Made by a program: the position numbers and the translations under genes. From NCBI RefSeq assembly GCF_000016545.1, contig NC_009437.1:1033501-1097500 (forward strand): a stretch of DNA of 64,000 nucleotides. Reading direction: 5' to 3'. Numbering within the stretch: the first letter of the stretch is position 1; every line of letters begins with the position of its first letter. Shown piece after piece: positions 1 to 10,571 of this stretch. This stretch comes from Caldicellulosiruptor saccharolyticus DSM 8903. Its GTDB lineage: Bacteria; Bacillota; Thermoanaerobacteria; Caldicellulosiruptorales; Caldicellulosiruptoraceae. A model generated the notes under the pieces. The model was not told the origin of the DNA. It ran no database searches and saw only the letters and a list, made by a program, of their open reading frames with translations.

Positions 1-374
<374 letters not shown>

Positions 375-401
375 AACAAATTTAAGGGGGTTTTATTTAT
401 T

Positions 402-896
402 ATGGCAAAAGAAGCTTCTGTGTTGTATGATGATGATTTTTTAGAGGAACTCAAGAGAAGAGAGGTAGAAGAAGAGATAATTAAAAAAAATGAGCTAAGA
501 AAGGAGATAAGTAAACAAAGAAAGCTTGAGAAATTAAAGTTGGTGAAACGCCTTATATTTGTGAGTGTATTTTGTGGTATCTCAATAATCTTAATGTGCG
601 GATATGTAAATATTACAGCAGAGAGGGCAAAACTTGCAAAACTCCAAAATGAGTTGAAAATCCAAAGTGACATAAACAAAGAGTTAAAACTTCAGATAGA
701 TGGTAAGTTTACACTTTCTGAAATAGAAAGAATTGCAACTGAGAAGTACTCTATGACTTATCCTGACTCGTCGCAAGTTATTTATGTAACTGTTAACAGC
801 AGCAGTGGCAAGGATAAGGTTTTAGCAAAAAAAGATAAGGCAAACTATAATAATAGAATATTTTCAATAATAAACTTTATTAAGAAACTATTTTGA
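402..896 (+). CDS. ftsL: Cell division protein FtsL-like
   Basis: Small bitopic division protein, 164 residues. It has a long charged cytoplasmic N-terminus (to about residue 48, with EEE/KRR-rich helix), one membrane segment at about residues 50-69, then a coiled-coil stretch (about 70-100) and a short extracytoplasmic tail. Sequence conservation in FtsL is weak. The call rests on this topology and on the position between rsmH and the division PBP, where FtsL is normally found. FtsL works with DivIB/FtsQ and DivIC to activate FtsW-FtsI. Start ATG 402 follows a TAAGGGGG-type ribosome binding site. The N-terminal arm is longer than in most FtsL proteins. Confidence 0.8.
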   Translation: MAKEASVLYDDDFLEELKRREVEEEIIKKNELRKEISKQRKLEKLKLVKRLIFVSVFCGISIILMCGYVNITAERAKLAKLQNELKIQSDINKELKLQIDGKFTLSEIERIATEKYSMTYPDSSQVIYVTVNSSSGKDKVLAKKDKANYNNRIFSIINFIKKLF

Positions 897-930
897 TTAT
901 TTTTAAACTTTCAATGGGGGAAGCGAAAGC

Positions 931-3090
931 TTGAAAGAGGCATCAATCAAGATAAAAAAGAGAATTATATTTATGATGGCAATATTTTTTTTGAGTTTTG
1001 TATTGCTTGTTGGAAGACTTTCATATCTTCAGCTGATAAAAGGAGAAGAGCTCAAAAAAAAGGCGTTTTCGCAGTGGACCAGAGAAAGGCTTGTTGCTCC
1101 AAAAAGAGGTAGTATAGTTGACAGAAACGGTAAGATTTTAGCAATGTCAATCACAGCAGAAACAGTTGTTGCTTCTTTGAGTCAGGTCAAAGACAAAGAG
1201 TATACAGCAAGAGTGCTTTCAGGTATTTTGGGTATGGACTATGAGAAGATTTTGAAAAAACTCAATACAAAAGGAGTTTCTGACGTTTACATAGCACGCA
1301 ATATTGACAAGGACAAAGCAAATAAGATAAGAAAATATGACCTTCCTGGGGTCTATCTTACAGGCGGTGCAAAAAGGGTTTATCCAAACGGGAATTTCTT
1401 AGCACAAGTGCTTGGATTTACTGGTGTTGATGACCAGGGGTTAGCAGGACTTGAACTTTACTATGACAAGTATTTGAGAGGGAAACCAGGCAGCATTGCT
1501 GCACAAACAGATGCAAGCGGGAGGGCAGCACCATTTTCTGAGGAATTTTTCAAAAAACCTGCTGATGGCTATGACGTTATGCTCACAATTGATGAAACAA
1601 TACAGCACTTTGCAGAAAAATATGCACAGAAAGCGTTGTATGATAATAAGGCAAAAAGTGTTACAATAATAGTGGAAAAGGTTAAAACAGGCGAGATTTT
1701 AGCAATGACATCAAAACCTGATTTTGACCCCAACAGGCCTTTTGACCTGCTTTACAAAGATAGATTCCCTGATTTTGATAAACTTCCACAGTCTGAAAAG
1801 GTCAAGATTATTCAGTCAATGTGGAGAAACAGGGCACTTAACGATGTGTATGAGCCAGGTTCTACATTTAAGATAGTTACTGCAGCCGCAGGCCTTGAGG
1901 AAGGAGTTGTAAATGAAAACTCTCGGTTTTACTGCAGGGGTTATGTAAAAGTTGCAAATGCTATACTTAGGTGTTGGCGATATTACAATCCACATGGTGC
2001 AGAAAATTTTGTAGAAGGTGTGCAAAATTCGTGTAACCCAGTGTTTATAGAAGTTGGCCAGAGACTTGGCAAAGAAAAACTGTATAAATATATAAACCTA
2101 TTTGGGTTTGGGCAAAAAACAGGAATTGATCTTCCTGGTGAGGCGAAGGGCATTGTACAACCTATTGACAAGGTTGGACCTGTCGAACTTGCAACAATAT
2201 CGTTTGGTCAAGGTATTTCAGCAACACCTATTCAGGTAATTAGTATGATAAATACTGTCGCAAACGATGGTGTTTGGGTCCAGCCTCATATTGTCAAGGC
2301 CATTTATGATAAAGATAAGAAAGTAATAAAGTCATTTGGCAATCCAGAAAAAAGAAGGGTTATGAATCCTGAGATAGCAAAAAGACTGAGAAGTATTTTA
2401 CAGTCTGTTGTAACAAATGGTACTGGTCACAATGCGTATCTTTTAGGTTATAGAGTTGCTGGCAAGACAGGTACATCACAAAAATATGATAAAACAGTGA
2501 AAAGGTATATAGCATCATTTGGTGGGTTTGCGCCAGCTGACAATCCAGAAGTGTCTGTGCTTGTGATTATTGACGAGCCAGACCCATCGCTTTACTATGG
2601 CGGTTTGATTGCAGCACCTGTTGCACGTGACCTGTTAAATGATATTCTAAGATACCTTGAAATACAACCACAATATACAGCCGAGGAATTAAAGAAAATT
2701 GAATTTTACAAAGAGTATATTATACCTAATGTTACTGGTATGGACATTGAAAGCGCAAAAAAGGCAGTTTTAGACAGCAAATTTAATGTCAAAGTTGTAG
2801 GCAATGGCAAAAATGTAATTGACCAAATACCTAAGGCAGGATTTATGCTAAAAGAAGGTTCAACAATAGTTCTGTTTACTGTGCAGAACAATGAATCAGA
2901 AGTTGTTGTACCAAATGTGGTAGGGCTGAGTATGCAAGATGCACAGAAGGTGTTGACAAGTAATATGCTTAATATAAAGATAAAAGGGATAAAAGGCAAG
3001 GCCATAAGACAGGACCCTCAGCCAGGTACAAAAGTGCCAATTGGCTCAATAGTTGAAGTTGAGTTTGCTGACAAAGAAAATGCTGAATAG
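931..3090 (+). CDS. Class B penicillin-binding protein (FtsI/SpoVD type) with two PASTA domains
   Basis: Septal transpeptidase that cross-links peptidoglycan with FtsW; 719 residues. Visible parts are an N-terminal membrane anchor (about residues 11-30), the PBP dimer domain with VAPKRGSIVDRNG, and the transpeptidase domain with YEPGSTFK (catalytic Ser about residue 310), the NSCN motif (about 366) and AGKTGTS (about 511). Two PASTA repeats follow, one starting IIPNVTGM and one VVPNVVGL. The PASTA tail is typical of SpoVD and Firmicute PBP2x/PbpB. Only one such gene is present here, whereas Bacillus has pbpB plus spoVD, so it may serve both vegetative and sporulation roles (inference). The TTG start at 931 follows GGGGGAAGCG. 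Confidence 0.9.
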   Translation: MKEASIKIKKRIIFMMAIFFLSFVLLVGRLSYLQLIKGEELKKKAFSQWTRERLVAPKRGSIVDRNGKILAMSITAETVVASLSQVKDKEYTARVLSGILGMDYEKILKKLNTKGVSDVYIARNIDKDKANKIRKYDLPGVYLTGGAKRVYPNGNFLAQVLGFTGVDDQGLAGLELYYDKYLRGKPGSIAAQTDASGRAAPFSEEFFKKPADGYDVMLTIDETIQHFAEKYAQKALYDNKAKSVTIIVEKVKTGEILAMTSKPDFDPNRPFDLLYKDRFPDFDKLPQSEKVKIIQSMWRNRALNDVYEPGSTFKIVTAAAGLEEGVVNENSRFYCRGYVKVANAILRCWRYYNPHGAENFVEGVQNSCNPVFIEVGQRLGKEKLYKYINLFGFGQKTGIDLPGEAKGIVQPIDKVGPVELATISFGQGISATPIQVISMINTVANDGVWVQPHIVKAIYDKDKKVIKSFGNPEKRRVMNPEIAKRLRSILQSVVTNGTGHNAYLLGYRVAGKTGTSQKYDKTVKRYIASFGGFAPADNPEVSVLVIIDEPDPSLYYGGLIAAPVARDLLNDILRYLEIQPQYTAEELKKIEFYKEYIIPNVTGMDIESAKKAVLDSKFNVKVVGNGKNVIDQIPKAGFMLKEGSTIVLFTVQNNESEVVVPNVVGLSMQDAQKVLTSNMLNIKIKGIKGKAIRQDPQPGTKVPIGSIVEVEFADKENAE

Positions 3091-3116
3091 AGCTTGAAAG
3101 ACAAGGGGGCTTTGAG

Positions 3117-4583
3117 GTGAAAATAAACAAGCTAATAGAAGGTTTGGAGATGATTGAAACAAATATAAAAAATTTTGATGAAGATATAAAAGATGTTGCT
3201 TATAGTTCAAAAAATGTAGAAGATGGCTTTGCATTTATATGTATAAAAGGGTTTAAGACAGATGGGCATGAGTATATAGATGAAGCAATAGAAAGAGGTG
3301 CAAAGCTTATAATTGTCGATGAATTTTACGACACCTCAAAGTTGAAAGATAAGGTCCTCTTTATAAAAACCTCAAATACAAGGAAAGCTCTTTCGGTTAT
3401 TTCTGCTAACTTTTTTGAACATCCATCAAAAAACTTTTTACTCATTGGTGTTACAGGGACAAACGGCAAGACTTCGACCACCTTTATGATAAAGTCAATC
3501 CTTGAACAAAGTGGTCATAAGGTTGGCCTTATTGGAACAGTTAAGAATATGATTGGTCAAAAGGAGATAGAAGCAAAGCACACAACACCTGAATCCTACG
3601 ATTTGCAGAAACTATTCTTTGAGATGAAAAAAGAAAATGTAGACAGCGTTGTAATGGAAGTGTCATCACATTCGCTTGAACTGCATCGGGTTGATTGTTG
3701 TGACTTTGATGTGGGAGTATTTACCAATCTCACCCAAGACCATCTTGATTTTCATGGGACAATGGAGAATTATTTTGCTGCTAAGTTAAAACTTTTTGAG
3801 ATGAGTAAAAAAAGAGTTGTCAATGTAGACGATGAATGGGGAAGAAAAATTATCAGGATTTATCCGGATTCTGTCACATATGGTATAAATTCAAAAGCAG
3901 ATGTTTGTGCAATGAGTGTGAAACTGTATGTGAATAAAAACCAATTTGAGCTTAGGCAATTGGATAATGATAATAAAGAGCAAGTAACGCTTAATATTCC
4001 CGGCATCTTTTCTGTATACAATGCATTGGCAGCTGCAAGCTGTGCCTATGCGCTTGGAATAGACTTAAAAACAATAAAGGCAGGTCTTGAATCTGTTAAG
4101 GCAATACCTGGTAGGTTTGAGATAGTTGAGTCAAATGACAAATTCACAATTGTAATTGACTATGCACACACGCCAGATGGGCTTTTAAATCTTATGAAGA
4201 CAGTGGATGAGGTTGCAAAAGGAAGAAAGGTACTTCTTTTTGGCTGTGGAGGAGACAGAGACAGGACAAAAAGGCCGATTATGGGTGAGATAGCTGGGAA
4301 AATGGCTGATTTTGTGATTGTCACATCTGACAATCCGCGAACTGAAGATCCGATTAAAATAATAGAGGATATTCTTGTGGGGTTGCAAAAGACAAACGCT
4401 GAGTATGTAGTTATTCCAGACAGATTTGAAGCAATCAAATATGCTATAAAAAATGCTAAAGAGAATGACTTTATTGTCCTTGCTGGCAAAGGTCATGAGA
4501 CTTACCAGATACTAAAAGATAGGACTATTCATTTTGATGAGAGAGAAGTTGTGAGAAGTATCTTGGAGGAACTAAAAAAATGA
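3117..4583 (+). CDS. murE: UDP-MurNAc-tripeptide synthetase, meso-DAP-adding
   Basis: Cytoplasmic ATP-dependent ligase adding the third stem-peptide residue to UDP-MurNAc-L-Ala-D-Glu; 488 residues. The ATP site GVTGTNGKTSTT is at about residue 111. The VMEVSSHSLELHRV block and FTNLTQDHLDFHGTM are characteristic. The C-terminal DNPRTEDP (about residue 405) contains DNPR, the motif that marks meso-diaminopimelate-adding enzymes, in agreement with lysA further on. GTG start at 3117 behind AAGGGGGC. The last four bases overlap murF (ATGA), indicating translational coupling. Confidence 0.96.
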   Translation: MKINKLIEGLEMIETNIKNFDEDIKDVAYSSKNVEDGFAFICIKGFKTDGHEYIDEAIERGAKLIIVDEFYDTSKLKDKVLFIKTSNTRKALSVISANFFEHPSKNFLLIGVTGTNGKTSTTFMIKSILEQSGHKVGLIGTVKNMIGQKEIEAKHTTPESYDLQKLFFEMKKENVDSVVMEVSSHSLELHRVDCCDFDVGVFTNLTQDHLDFHGTMENYFAAKLKLFEMSKKRVVNVDDEWGRKIIRIYPDSVTYGINSKADVCAMSVKLYVNKNQFELRQLDNDNKEQVTLNIPGIFSVYNALAAASCAYALGIDLKTIKAGLESVKAIPGRFEIVESNDKFTIVIDYAHTPDGLLNLMKTVDEVAKGRKVLLFGCGGDRDRTKRPIMGEIAGKMADFVIVTSDNPRTEDPIKIIEDILVGLQKTNAEYVVIPDRFEAIKYAIKNAKENDFIVLAGKGHETYQILKDRTIHFDEREVVRSILEELKK

Positions 4584-5932
4584 GTCTTTGGCTGTCAGAA
4601 ATTGCAGAAACATTGCACACGAACATAGAGAATTTCAGGGATGATGTATTAATAGAAAGCTTTTCAATTAACAGCAAAAGCATAGGCAAGAACACACTAT
4701 TTATTCCATTAAAAGGAAATAAATTTGATGGGCATGATTTTATTCAAGAGGCAATAAGCCGAGGAGCTATTAGCTTTATTACACAAAAAGATGTTAATAC
4801 AGAAAAAAGCTGCCCGTATTTAAAAGTAGAGGATACATTAAAGGCTATGCAGATTTTGGCTAAAGCTTACAGAGAGAAAAGAAAAGATCTTATTGTAATT
4901 GGAATTACAGGAAGTGTAGGCAAGACAACAACAAAAGAATATGTATTTAATGTGCTGAGTAACAAATTTAGGTCGTATAAAAACGAAGGAAATTTTAACA
5001 ATCATATTGGGCTTCCGTATTCTATATTGAACATTCCTGATGAGGTAAAAGTGGCCACTTTAGAAATGGGCATGAGCAATTTTGGAGAAATATCTTTTCT
5101 CTCGAAAATTGCAAAACCTAATATAGGAATAATTACTAATATTGGAGTTGCACATATCGAAAATCTTAAAACAAGGTACAATATCTTTCTTGCAAAGTCT
5201 GAGATACAGGATGGTATGCCAAATGATGGAATATTAATTATAAACAATGACAATGATATTTTATATTCGCACAGGCATGAACTAAAAAGAAAAGTTGTGA
5301 CAGTTGGCATTGAAAATGATGCAGACTTTAGAGCCAAAGACATTCAAAAAGTAGACAATGGATTTTTCTTTGTGGTAAGTAATCACAAGTATTTTATAGA
5401 AAGCTTTAACTTCCACGATATCTACAATTCACTTTTTGCAATTGCAGTTGGTGAAATTTTGGGAATTGAAAAAGAGGCAATTGAGAAAGGAATATTGAAA
5501 AAATGTGGGCTTAGAAGAAGGTTTGAGGTAATAAAGAAAGATGGTCTGACAGTTGTAGACGATAGTTATAATGCAAGCACACATTCGATGATGTCTGCAA
5601 TAAATGGTGTTTGTGGTTTTAGTGGCAAAAAGATTTTAGTGCTTGGAGATATGTTAGAGCTTGGTGAATTTTCTGAACAAGAGCATAGAAAAGTTGGTAA
5701 ATACATAGTGTCAAAACCAATTGATGTTATCATTTGTACGGGCAAAGATGCTTTTTATATATTTGACGAGGTGAGAAAGAACAGCAGCAGTATAAAGGCT
5801 TATTATGCCTCAAAGGAGGAATGCCTTAATATTCTTAAAAAAGAAATTGAAATAGAGACGGTTGTGCTATTTAAAGCATCACGAGGTATGAAGCTGGATG
5901 AACTTGTAGATAACTTTCTCAGGGGGCTTTAA
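4580..5932 (+). CDS. murF: UDP-MurNAc-tripeptide--D-Ala-D-Ala ligase
   Basis: Adds D-Ala-D-Ala to complete the UDP-MurNAc-pentapeptide; 450 residues, usual length. The Mur ligase P-loop is [13 protein letters not shown] at about residue 110. Other landmarks are [38 protein letters not shown] and the C-terminal [12 protein letters not shown] and [15 protein letters not shown] blocks, all typical of MurF. ATG 4580 overlaps the murE stop and the stop lies 4 bases before mraY, so it is in one operon with both. Confidence 0.96.
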
Positions 5933-5936
5933 AAAT

Positions 5937-6893
5937 ATGCTTGACGTTGATACAATACTTGCAATTATAATCTCATTTTTGATCGTACTGATTGTAATGC
6001 CAGTTGCAATTCCGTTTTTAAGATATTTGAAATGTGGCCAGGTAGTCCGTGACGATGGACCACAAACTCACCACAAAAAAAGTGGCACTCCAACAATGGG
6101 CGGACTTGTAATATACTTAAGTATTTTGATAACTTCTTTGCTATTCTATAAAAAATATCCACAAATAGGAGCACCGCTTGTTTGTGCATCTGCCTTCGGA
6201 CTGATTGGCTTTATTGATGATTTTGTAAAAGTTGTTTTGAAAAGGTCGTTGGGGCTGCGTGCACGTGAAAAGTTGGTTTTGCAGTTTTTAATTAGCATAA
6301 CATTTTTGTATATTGTAAAAAAGTATTTAGGCACCGATGTCTACATACCCATTTTGAACAGGTATGTAGATTTGAGCTGGGCATATATACCCATAATGTC
6401 AGTTCTCATGGTGTTTACCGTGAATGCTGTTAACCTGACAGATGGGCTTGACGGACTTGCAAGTGGTGTTACTCTTATTGTAGGTTTATTTTTAGCAATT
6501 GTTTCAATTTTTTCAAAAAAATCAGACATGGCAATCTTCAGTGGAGCAATTGTGGGCAGCTGTATGGGGTTTTTAAGATACAATGCATATCCTGCAATGG
6601 TGTTTATGGGAGATACAGGGTCACTGATGCTTGGAGGAGCAATTTTTTCAATTGCTGTTATGCTAAAGCAGCCCGTCTTGGTGATGATAATAGGGGGGCT
6701 TTATATCATAGAGGCTATTTCTGTCATGTTACAGGTGATGTATTATAAACTTACAAAAAAGCGAATATTCAAGATGGCACCTTTACATCATCACTTTGAG
6801 CTTTTAGGATGGGATGAGGCAAAAGTTGTTGTTGTATTTTGGATATTCACAATCATCTTCTGTTTAGTGGCTTTAGCAATAATACAAATATGA
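5937..6893 (+). CDS. mraY: Phospho-N-acetylmuramoyl-pentapeptide transferase
   Basis: Integral membrane enzyme that transfers phospho-MurNAc-pentapeptide to undecaprenyl phosphate, making lipid I; 318 residues with about ten hydrophobic segments. Family signatures are [13 protein letters not shown], the catalytic [20 protein letters not shown] and [12 protein letters not shown], then the [12 protein letters not shown] motif near the C-terminus. The Asp pairs and the HHH motif required for Mg2+ and nucleotide handling are intact. It sits 4 bases after murF; its stop overlaps the region carrying the murD ribosome binding site. Confidence 0.97.
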
Positions 6894-6910
6894 ATTGGAG
6901 GTATTTAAAA

Positions 6911-8272
6911 TTGGATTTATTTGGCAAAAAAGTTTTGGTCATCGGAATGGGAAAAAGCGGAATATCATCAGCAAGATTTTTAAAAAAACATGGCGCTTAT
7001 GTTGTTGCATTTGATGAGAAAAGAGAAGATGAGATGAAAACACAACAAAAAGAAACTATAAGAAAATTTGCAGATGAACTTTACTTTAATGATTTACCAG
7101 ATGCTGTAGTAGATACCTCTGACATGGTGGTTATAAGCCCTGGTGTTCCCCTTACCAAAAGATATATTACACTGGCACACAAGAGAGGAATTGAGGTAAT
7201 TGGTGAGATAGAGCTTGCATATAGATTTTGTAGAAGTAAAAATATAGTTGCGATCACAGGCACAAATGGTAAAACCACAACTACAACCCTTGTAGGTGAG
7301 ATTTTAAAAAAAGTTTTTGACAACGTAATTGTTTGTGGCAATATTGGTTTTCCTTTTATTGACTATGTTGAAAGTTCAACTGATGATACTATCTTTGTTA
7401 TAGAGATTTCAAGCTTTCAGTTGGAGACAATTAAATACTTCAAGCCAATGGTTGGGTGTATTTTGAACATAACGCCTGACCATCTAAATAGGCATATGAA
7501 TATGGACAACTATATAAGAGCAAAGATGAGAATATTTGAAAATATTGACCAAGAAGGTTACTCTGTGCTTAATATGGACAACAGTATAACAAGGGATTTG
7601 ATAGGTTGTGCAAAAGGCACGGTAATAACATTTTCAAAAAACGAGTCAGATACACAAAACAGCGTTTTTGTTGATGGAGATTTTATATACCGTAACTTTT
7701 TAGGTAAGGTAGAGAAAGTGATGAGAAAAGATGACATATTTATGCCAGGTGAGCACAATTTAGAAAATACTCTTGCAGCAATTGGCTGCGTTCTGCCTTT
7801 TGAAATACAACCTTCGATCATTGAAAAAACTCTTAAGGAGTTCAAGGGTGTCGAACACAGAATAGAGTTTGTGAGAGAGATAAATGGTGTTAGATTTTAC
7901 AACGACTCTAAAGGCACAAATACAGATGCTTCTTCAAAGGCTTTAAATTCGTTTGAAGTGCCAATAATCTTAATTGCAGGTGGTTATGACAAAGGAGAGA
8001 GTTTTGAAAAGTTTGCAAAGCTAATTTCACAAAAGGTCAAAAAGGTATTTTTGCTTGGTCAGACAAAACAGAAAATAGCAGATCAGCTTCAAAAAATAGG
8101 ATACTTAAACTTTGAGTTTGTAGAGGATTTAAAAGAGGCAGTTAAAAAGAGCTTTGAGATTGCAAAAGAAGGTGATGTGGTTTTGCTATCACCTGCATGT
8201 GCAAGCTGGGATATGTTTGAGAGTTATGAACAAAGAGGTAGGCTTTTCAAACAATATGTAAATGAGCTTTGA
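6911..8272 (+). CDS. murD: UDP-MurNAc-L-alanine--D-glutamate ligase
   Basis: Adds D-Glu to UDP-MurNAc-L-Ala; about 454 residues. An N-terminal Rossmann-like part (GKKVLVIGMGKSGISSARF) is followed by the ATP site AITGTNGKTTTT, the VIEISSFQLETI block, LNITPDHLNRHM, and the C-terminal YNDSKGTNTDA and LIAGGYDKG motifs with LLSPACASWDMF. I chose TTG 6911 because GGAGG lies at 6897-6901 with proper spacing and the protein then begins as other MurD proteins do; ATG 6890 is a possible alternative. A longer in-frame extension into mraY is unlikely to be used. Confidence 0.94.
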   Translation: MDLFGKKVLVIGMGKSGISSARFLKKHGAYVVAFDEKREDEMKTQQKETIRKFADELYFNDLPDAVVDTSDMVVISPGVPLTKRYITLAHKRGIEVIGEIELAYRFCRSKNIVAITGTNGKTTTTTLVGEILKKVFDNVIVCGNIGFPFIDYVESSTDDTIFVIEISSFQLETIKYFKPMVGCILNITPDHLNRHMNMDNYIRAKMRIFENIDQEGYSVLNMDNSITRDLIGCAKGTVITFSKNESDTQNSVFVDGDFIYRNFLGKVEKVMRKDDIFMPGEHNLENTLAAIGCVLPFEIQPSIIEKTLKEFKGVEHRIEFVREINGVRFYNDSKGTNTDASSKALNSFEVPIILIAGGYDKGESFEKFAKLISQKVKKVFLLGQTKQKIADQLQKIGYLNFEFVEDLKEAVKKSFEIAKEGDVVLLSPACASWDMFESYEQRGRLFKQYVNEL

Positions 8273-8298
8273 GTTTGTTTATGGGATGTGAAGGATGA

Positions 8299-9396
8299 AT
8301 GGAAAAGAGGATGATTGACTATCCGCTTTTGTATATTGCACTTTTGCTATCACTAATTGGGGTTGTTATGATATTTAGTGCAAGCTACTACTATGCTTAC
8401 TATCAGTTTAATGATAGTTATTATTTTCTCAAGAAACAATTAATTGGTCTTTTATTAGGAATAATAGTGATGTATATAACAAGCCAATTAGATTATAGAA
8501 TCTTCAAAAAGTTGTCTATACTCCTTTACGTAATAGGGGCAATATCACTTATATTGGTTTTAATTCCTGGTATAGGAAAACTTGTAAACAATGCACGAAG
8601 ATGGATTGATATTGGGCCTGTTCAGTTCCAACCTTCAGAACTTGCAAAGTACGCGCTTGTGATATTACTTGCGAGTTATCTTGATGATACTGCTGAGAGC
8701 AAATCTAAGTTTAAGATTTTTGTTATATCCATACTCTTAAGTGGAGTTTACTTTGCGCTTATATACAAAGAACCAAATATGAGTACATCTATTTTAATAC
8801 TTGGCATTACAATGCTGATGCTCTTTGCAGGGGGGCTTAATATAATTTATTTTGTGACAATTGGGGTTTTATCTTTGCCTGTGTTATATTATCTCACAAT
8901 TAAAGAAAAATATAGGGTTGAAAGAATCCAGGCCCTTTTTAATCCCTGGGCAGATCCAACTGATAAAGGTTATCAGATAATTCAGTCACTATATGCTATT
9001 GGTTCTGGTGGACTTTTTGGGATGGGGCTTGGACAGAGCAGACAGAAACTTTTGTATATTCCTGAACCTCATACTGATTTTATTTTCTCAATTTTATCTG
9101 AAGAGCTTGGTTTTGTAGGGGCTGTATTTGTAATAGTGTTATTTATATTATTCATCTGGCGTGGCATTGTCATTGCGCTCCATGCCCGTGATAGGTTTGG
9201 AACATTGCTTGCGTTTGGCGTGACAAGCATAATTGCCACTCAGGCAATTTTAAATATTGCTGTTGTGACAGCTTCTGTCCCTGCAACAGGTGTACCACTG
9301 CCTTTTATAACGTATGGAGGGTCTTCTATACTATTCCACATGTTTGGTGTTGGTGTACTTTTGAGCATTTCAAGGAGGATTAAGGTGTTAAAATGA
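8299..9396 (+). CDS. ftsW: SEDS peptidoglycan polymerase FtsW
   Basis: Polytopic SEDS-family glycosyltransferase, 365 residues with about ten membrane helices, polymerising lipid II at the septum with the class B PBP encoded upstream. Family signatures are ARRWIDIGPVQFQPSELAK, the YRVERIQALFNPWADP loop, GYQIIQSLYAIGSGGLFG, LPEPHTDFIFSILSEELGF-like text, and the C-terminal PLPFITYGGSS. FtsW and RodA are hard to separate by sequence alone; its position between murD and murG argues for FtsW. Its stop overlaps the murG start (ATGA). Confidence 0.92.
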   Translation: MEKRMIDYPLLYIALLLSLIGVVMIFSASYYYAYYQFNDSYYFLKKQLIGLLLGIIVMYITSQLDYRIFKKLSILLYVIGAISLILVLIPGIGKLVNNARRWIDIGPVQFQPSELAKYALVILLASYLDDTAESKSKFKIFVISILLSGVYFALIYKEPNMSTSILILGITMLMLFAGGLNIIYFVTIGVLSLPVLYYLTIKEKYRVERIQALFNPWADPTDKGYQIIQSLYAIGSGGLFGMGLGQSRQKLLYIPEPHTDFIFSILSEELGFVGAVFVIVLFILFIWRGIVIALHARDRFGTLLAFGVTSIIATQAILNIAVVTASVPATGVPLPFITYGGSSILFHMFGVGVLLSISRRIKVLK

Positions 9397-10505
9397 ACAG
9401 TGGAGAAATTAGTATCGTATTCAGTGGTGGTGGAACTGGAGGACACATCTATCCAGCAGTTGCCGTTGCTGACTATCTTAAAAAAAGGTACAATAACTTA
9501 AATATAGTGTTTATAGGGACAAATGAGGGGTTAGAGTCAAAGATAGTTCCGCAGCATGGTTATAAAATTGAATATATTCAAGCAAAAGGACTAAAAAGAA
9601 GTTTAACCGTGAAAAATGTTGAGGTTTTTTTAAAGTTTATAAGTGGGTACAGGCAAGCCTTGCAGATACTAAAGAGGATAAAACCCAAAGTGGTGTTTGT
9701 AACAGGCGGTTATGTGTCATTGCCTGTTGCACTCGCAGCAAGGAGACTTAAAATAAAAACAATTCTTCATGAGCAAAATGCGTATCCAGGACTTGCCAAT
9801 AAGATAATTTCAAGATTTTGTGAGAAAATCTTAATTAGCTTTGAAGAAAGTAAGAGATTTTTTAAAAACTCAAACAAAGTAGTGCTCACAGGAAATCCTG
9901 TAAGGCTTGAGATATTCTCCCATAATGAAAGGGCTGCTAAAAGCTCTTTAGGCTTAGAAGATAAAATAATAGTTTTGGCAGTTGGTGGGAGCAGGGGGGC
10001 TGAGAATCTCAACAAGGCAGTAATTAGACTTTCAAAAGAGTTTGAAGGATGTAAAGATGTGTATTTTATCCTCTCATCAGGTGATACAAAATATTTAGAG
10101 GCTGTGAACTTTGCTAATAGTTTAGGGGTCAAGTCAAATATAAAGATACTGCCTTATATTTCAGATATGCCAAGATATTTGGCAGCTGCAGATATTGTAA
10201 TATCAAGAGCAGGTGCAATTGCCATATCTGAGATAACTGCATTAGGGAAACCAAGCATAATTGTGCCATCACCGTATGTTGCAAATAATCATCAAGAGTA
10301 CAATGCAAAGGCACTTGAAAAAGTAGGGGCTTGTTTTGTTGTGCTCGAAAGTGAACTTGAGAGTGACAAGTTAAAAAGTTTCCTTGAAAAGCTGATATAT
10401 GACAAGGCTTTGTATGAAAGGATGAGTGAAAGCAGCAAAAAGATGGGAAAACCTGAGGCAACTCAGAATATAGGAAAGATTTTTGAAGAGTATTTATCAT
10501 TGTAA
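9393..10505 (+). CDS. murG: UDP-GlcNAc:lipid I GlcNAc transferase
   Basis: Peripheral membrane GT-B glycosyltransferase that converts lipid I to lipid II; 370 residues. The N-terminal glycine-rich loop FSGGGTGGHIYPAVAVAD, the second G-loop AVGGSRGAENLN and the C-terminal UDP-GlcNAc site (ISRAGAIAISEITALGKPSI, with PYVANNHQEYNA) are all present. Start ATG 9393 overlaps the ftsW stop, so the two are translationally coupled. Confidence 0.97.
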   Translation: MNSGEISIVFSGGGTGGHIYPAVAVADYLKKRYNNLNIVFIGTNEGLESKIVPQHGYKIEYIQAKGLKRSLTVKNVEVFLKFISGYRQALQILKRIKPKVVFVTGGYVSLPVALAARRLKIKTILHEQNAYPGLANKIISRFCEKILISFEESKRFFKNSNKVVLTGNPVRLEIFSHNERAAKSSLGLEDKIIVLAVGGSRGAENLNKAVIRLSKEFEGCKDVYFILSSGDTKYLEAVNFANSLGVKSNIKILPYISDMPRYLAAADIVISRAGAIAISEITALGKPSIIVPSPYVANNHQEYNAKALEKVGACFVVLESELESDKLKSFLEKLIYDKALYERMSESSKKMGKPEATQNIGKIFEEYLSL

Positions 10506-10571
10506 CAAATATTAAAGGCAATGAATAAAATAATATGCGACACTATTGTTGGTGCTTTGCAGGGTACAAAT

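Noticed and set aside
6839-6910. Longer N-terminus for murD overlapping mraY
   Set aside because: Extra residues do not look like MurD, while GGAGG at 6897-6901 is well placed for TTG 6911.
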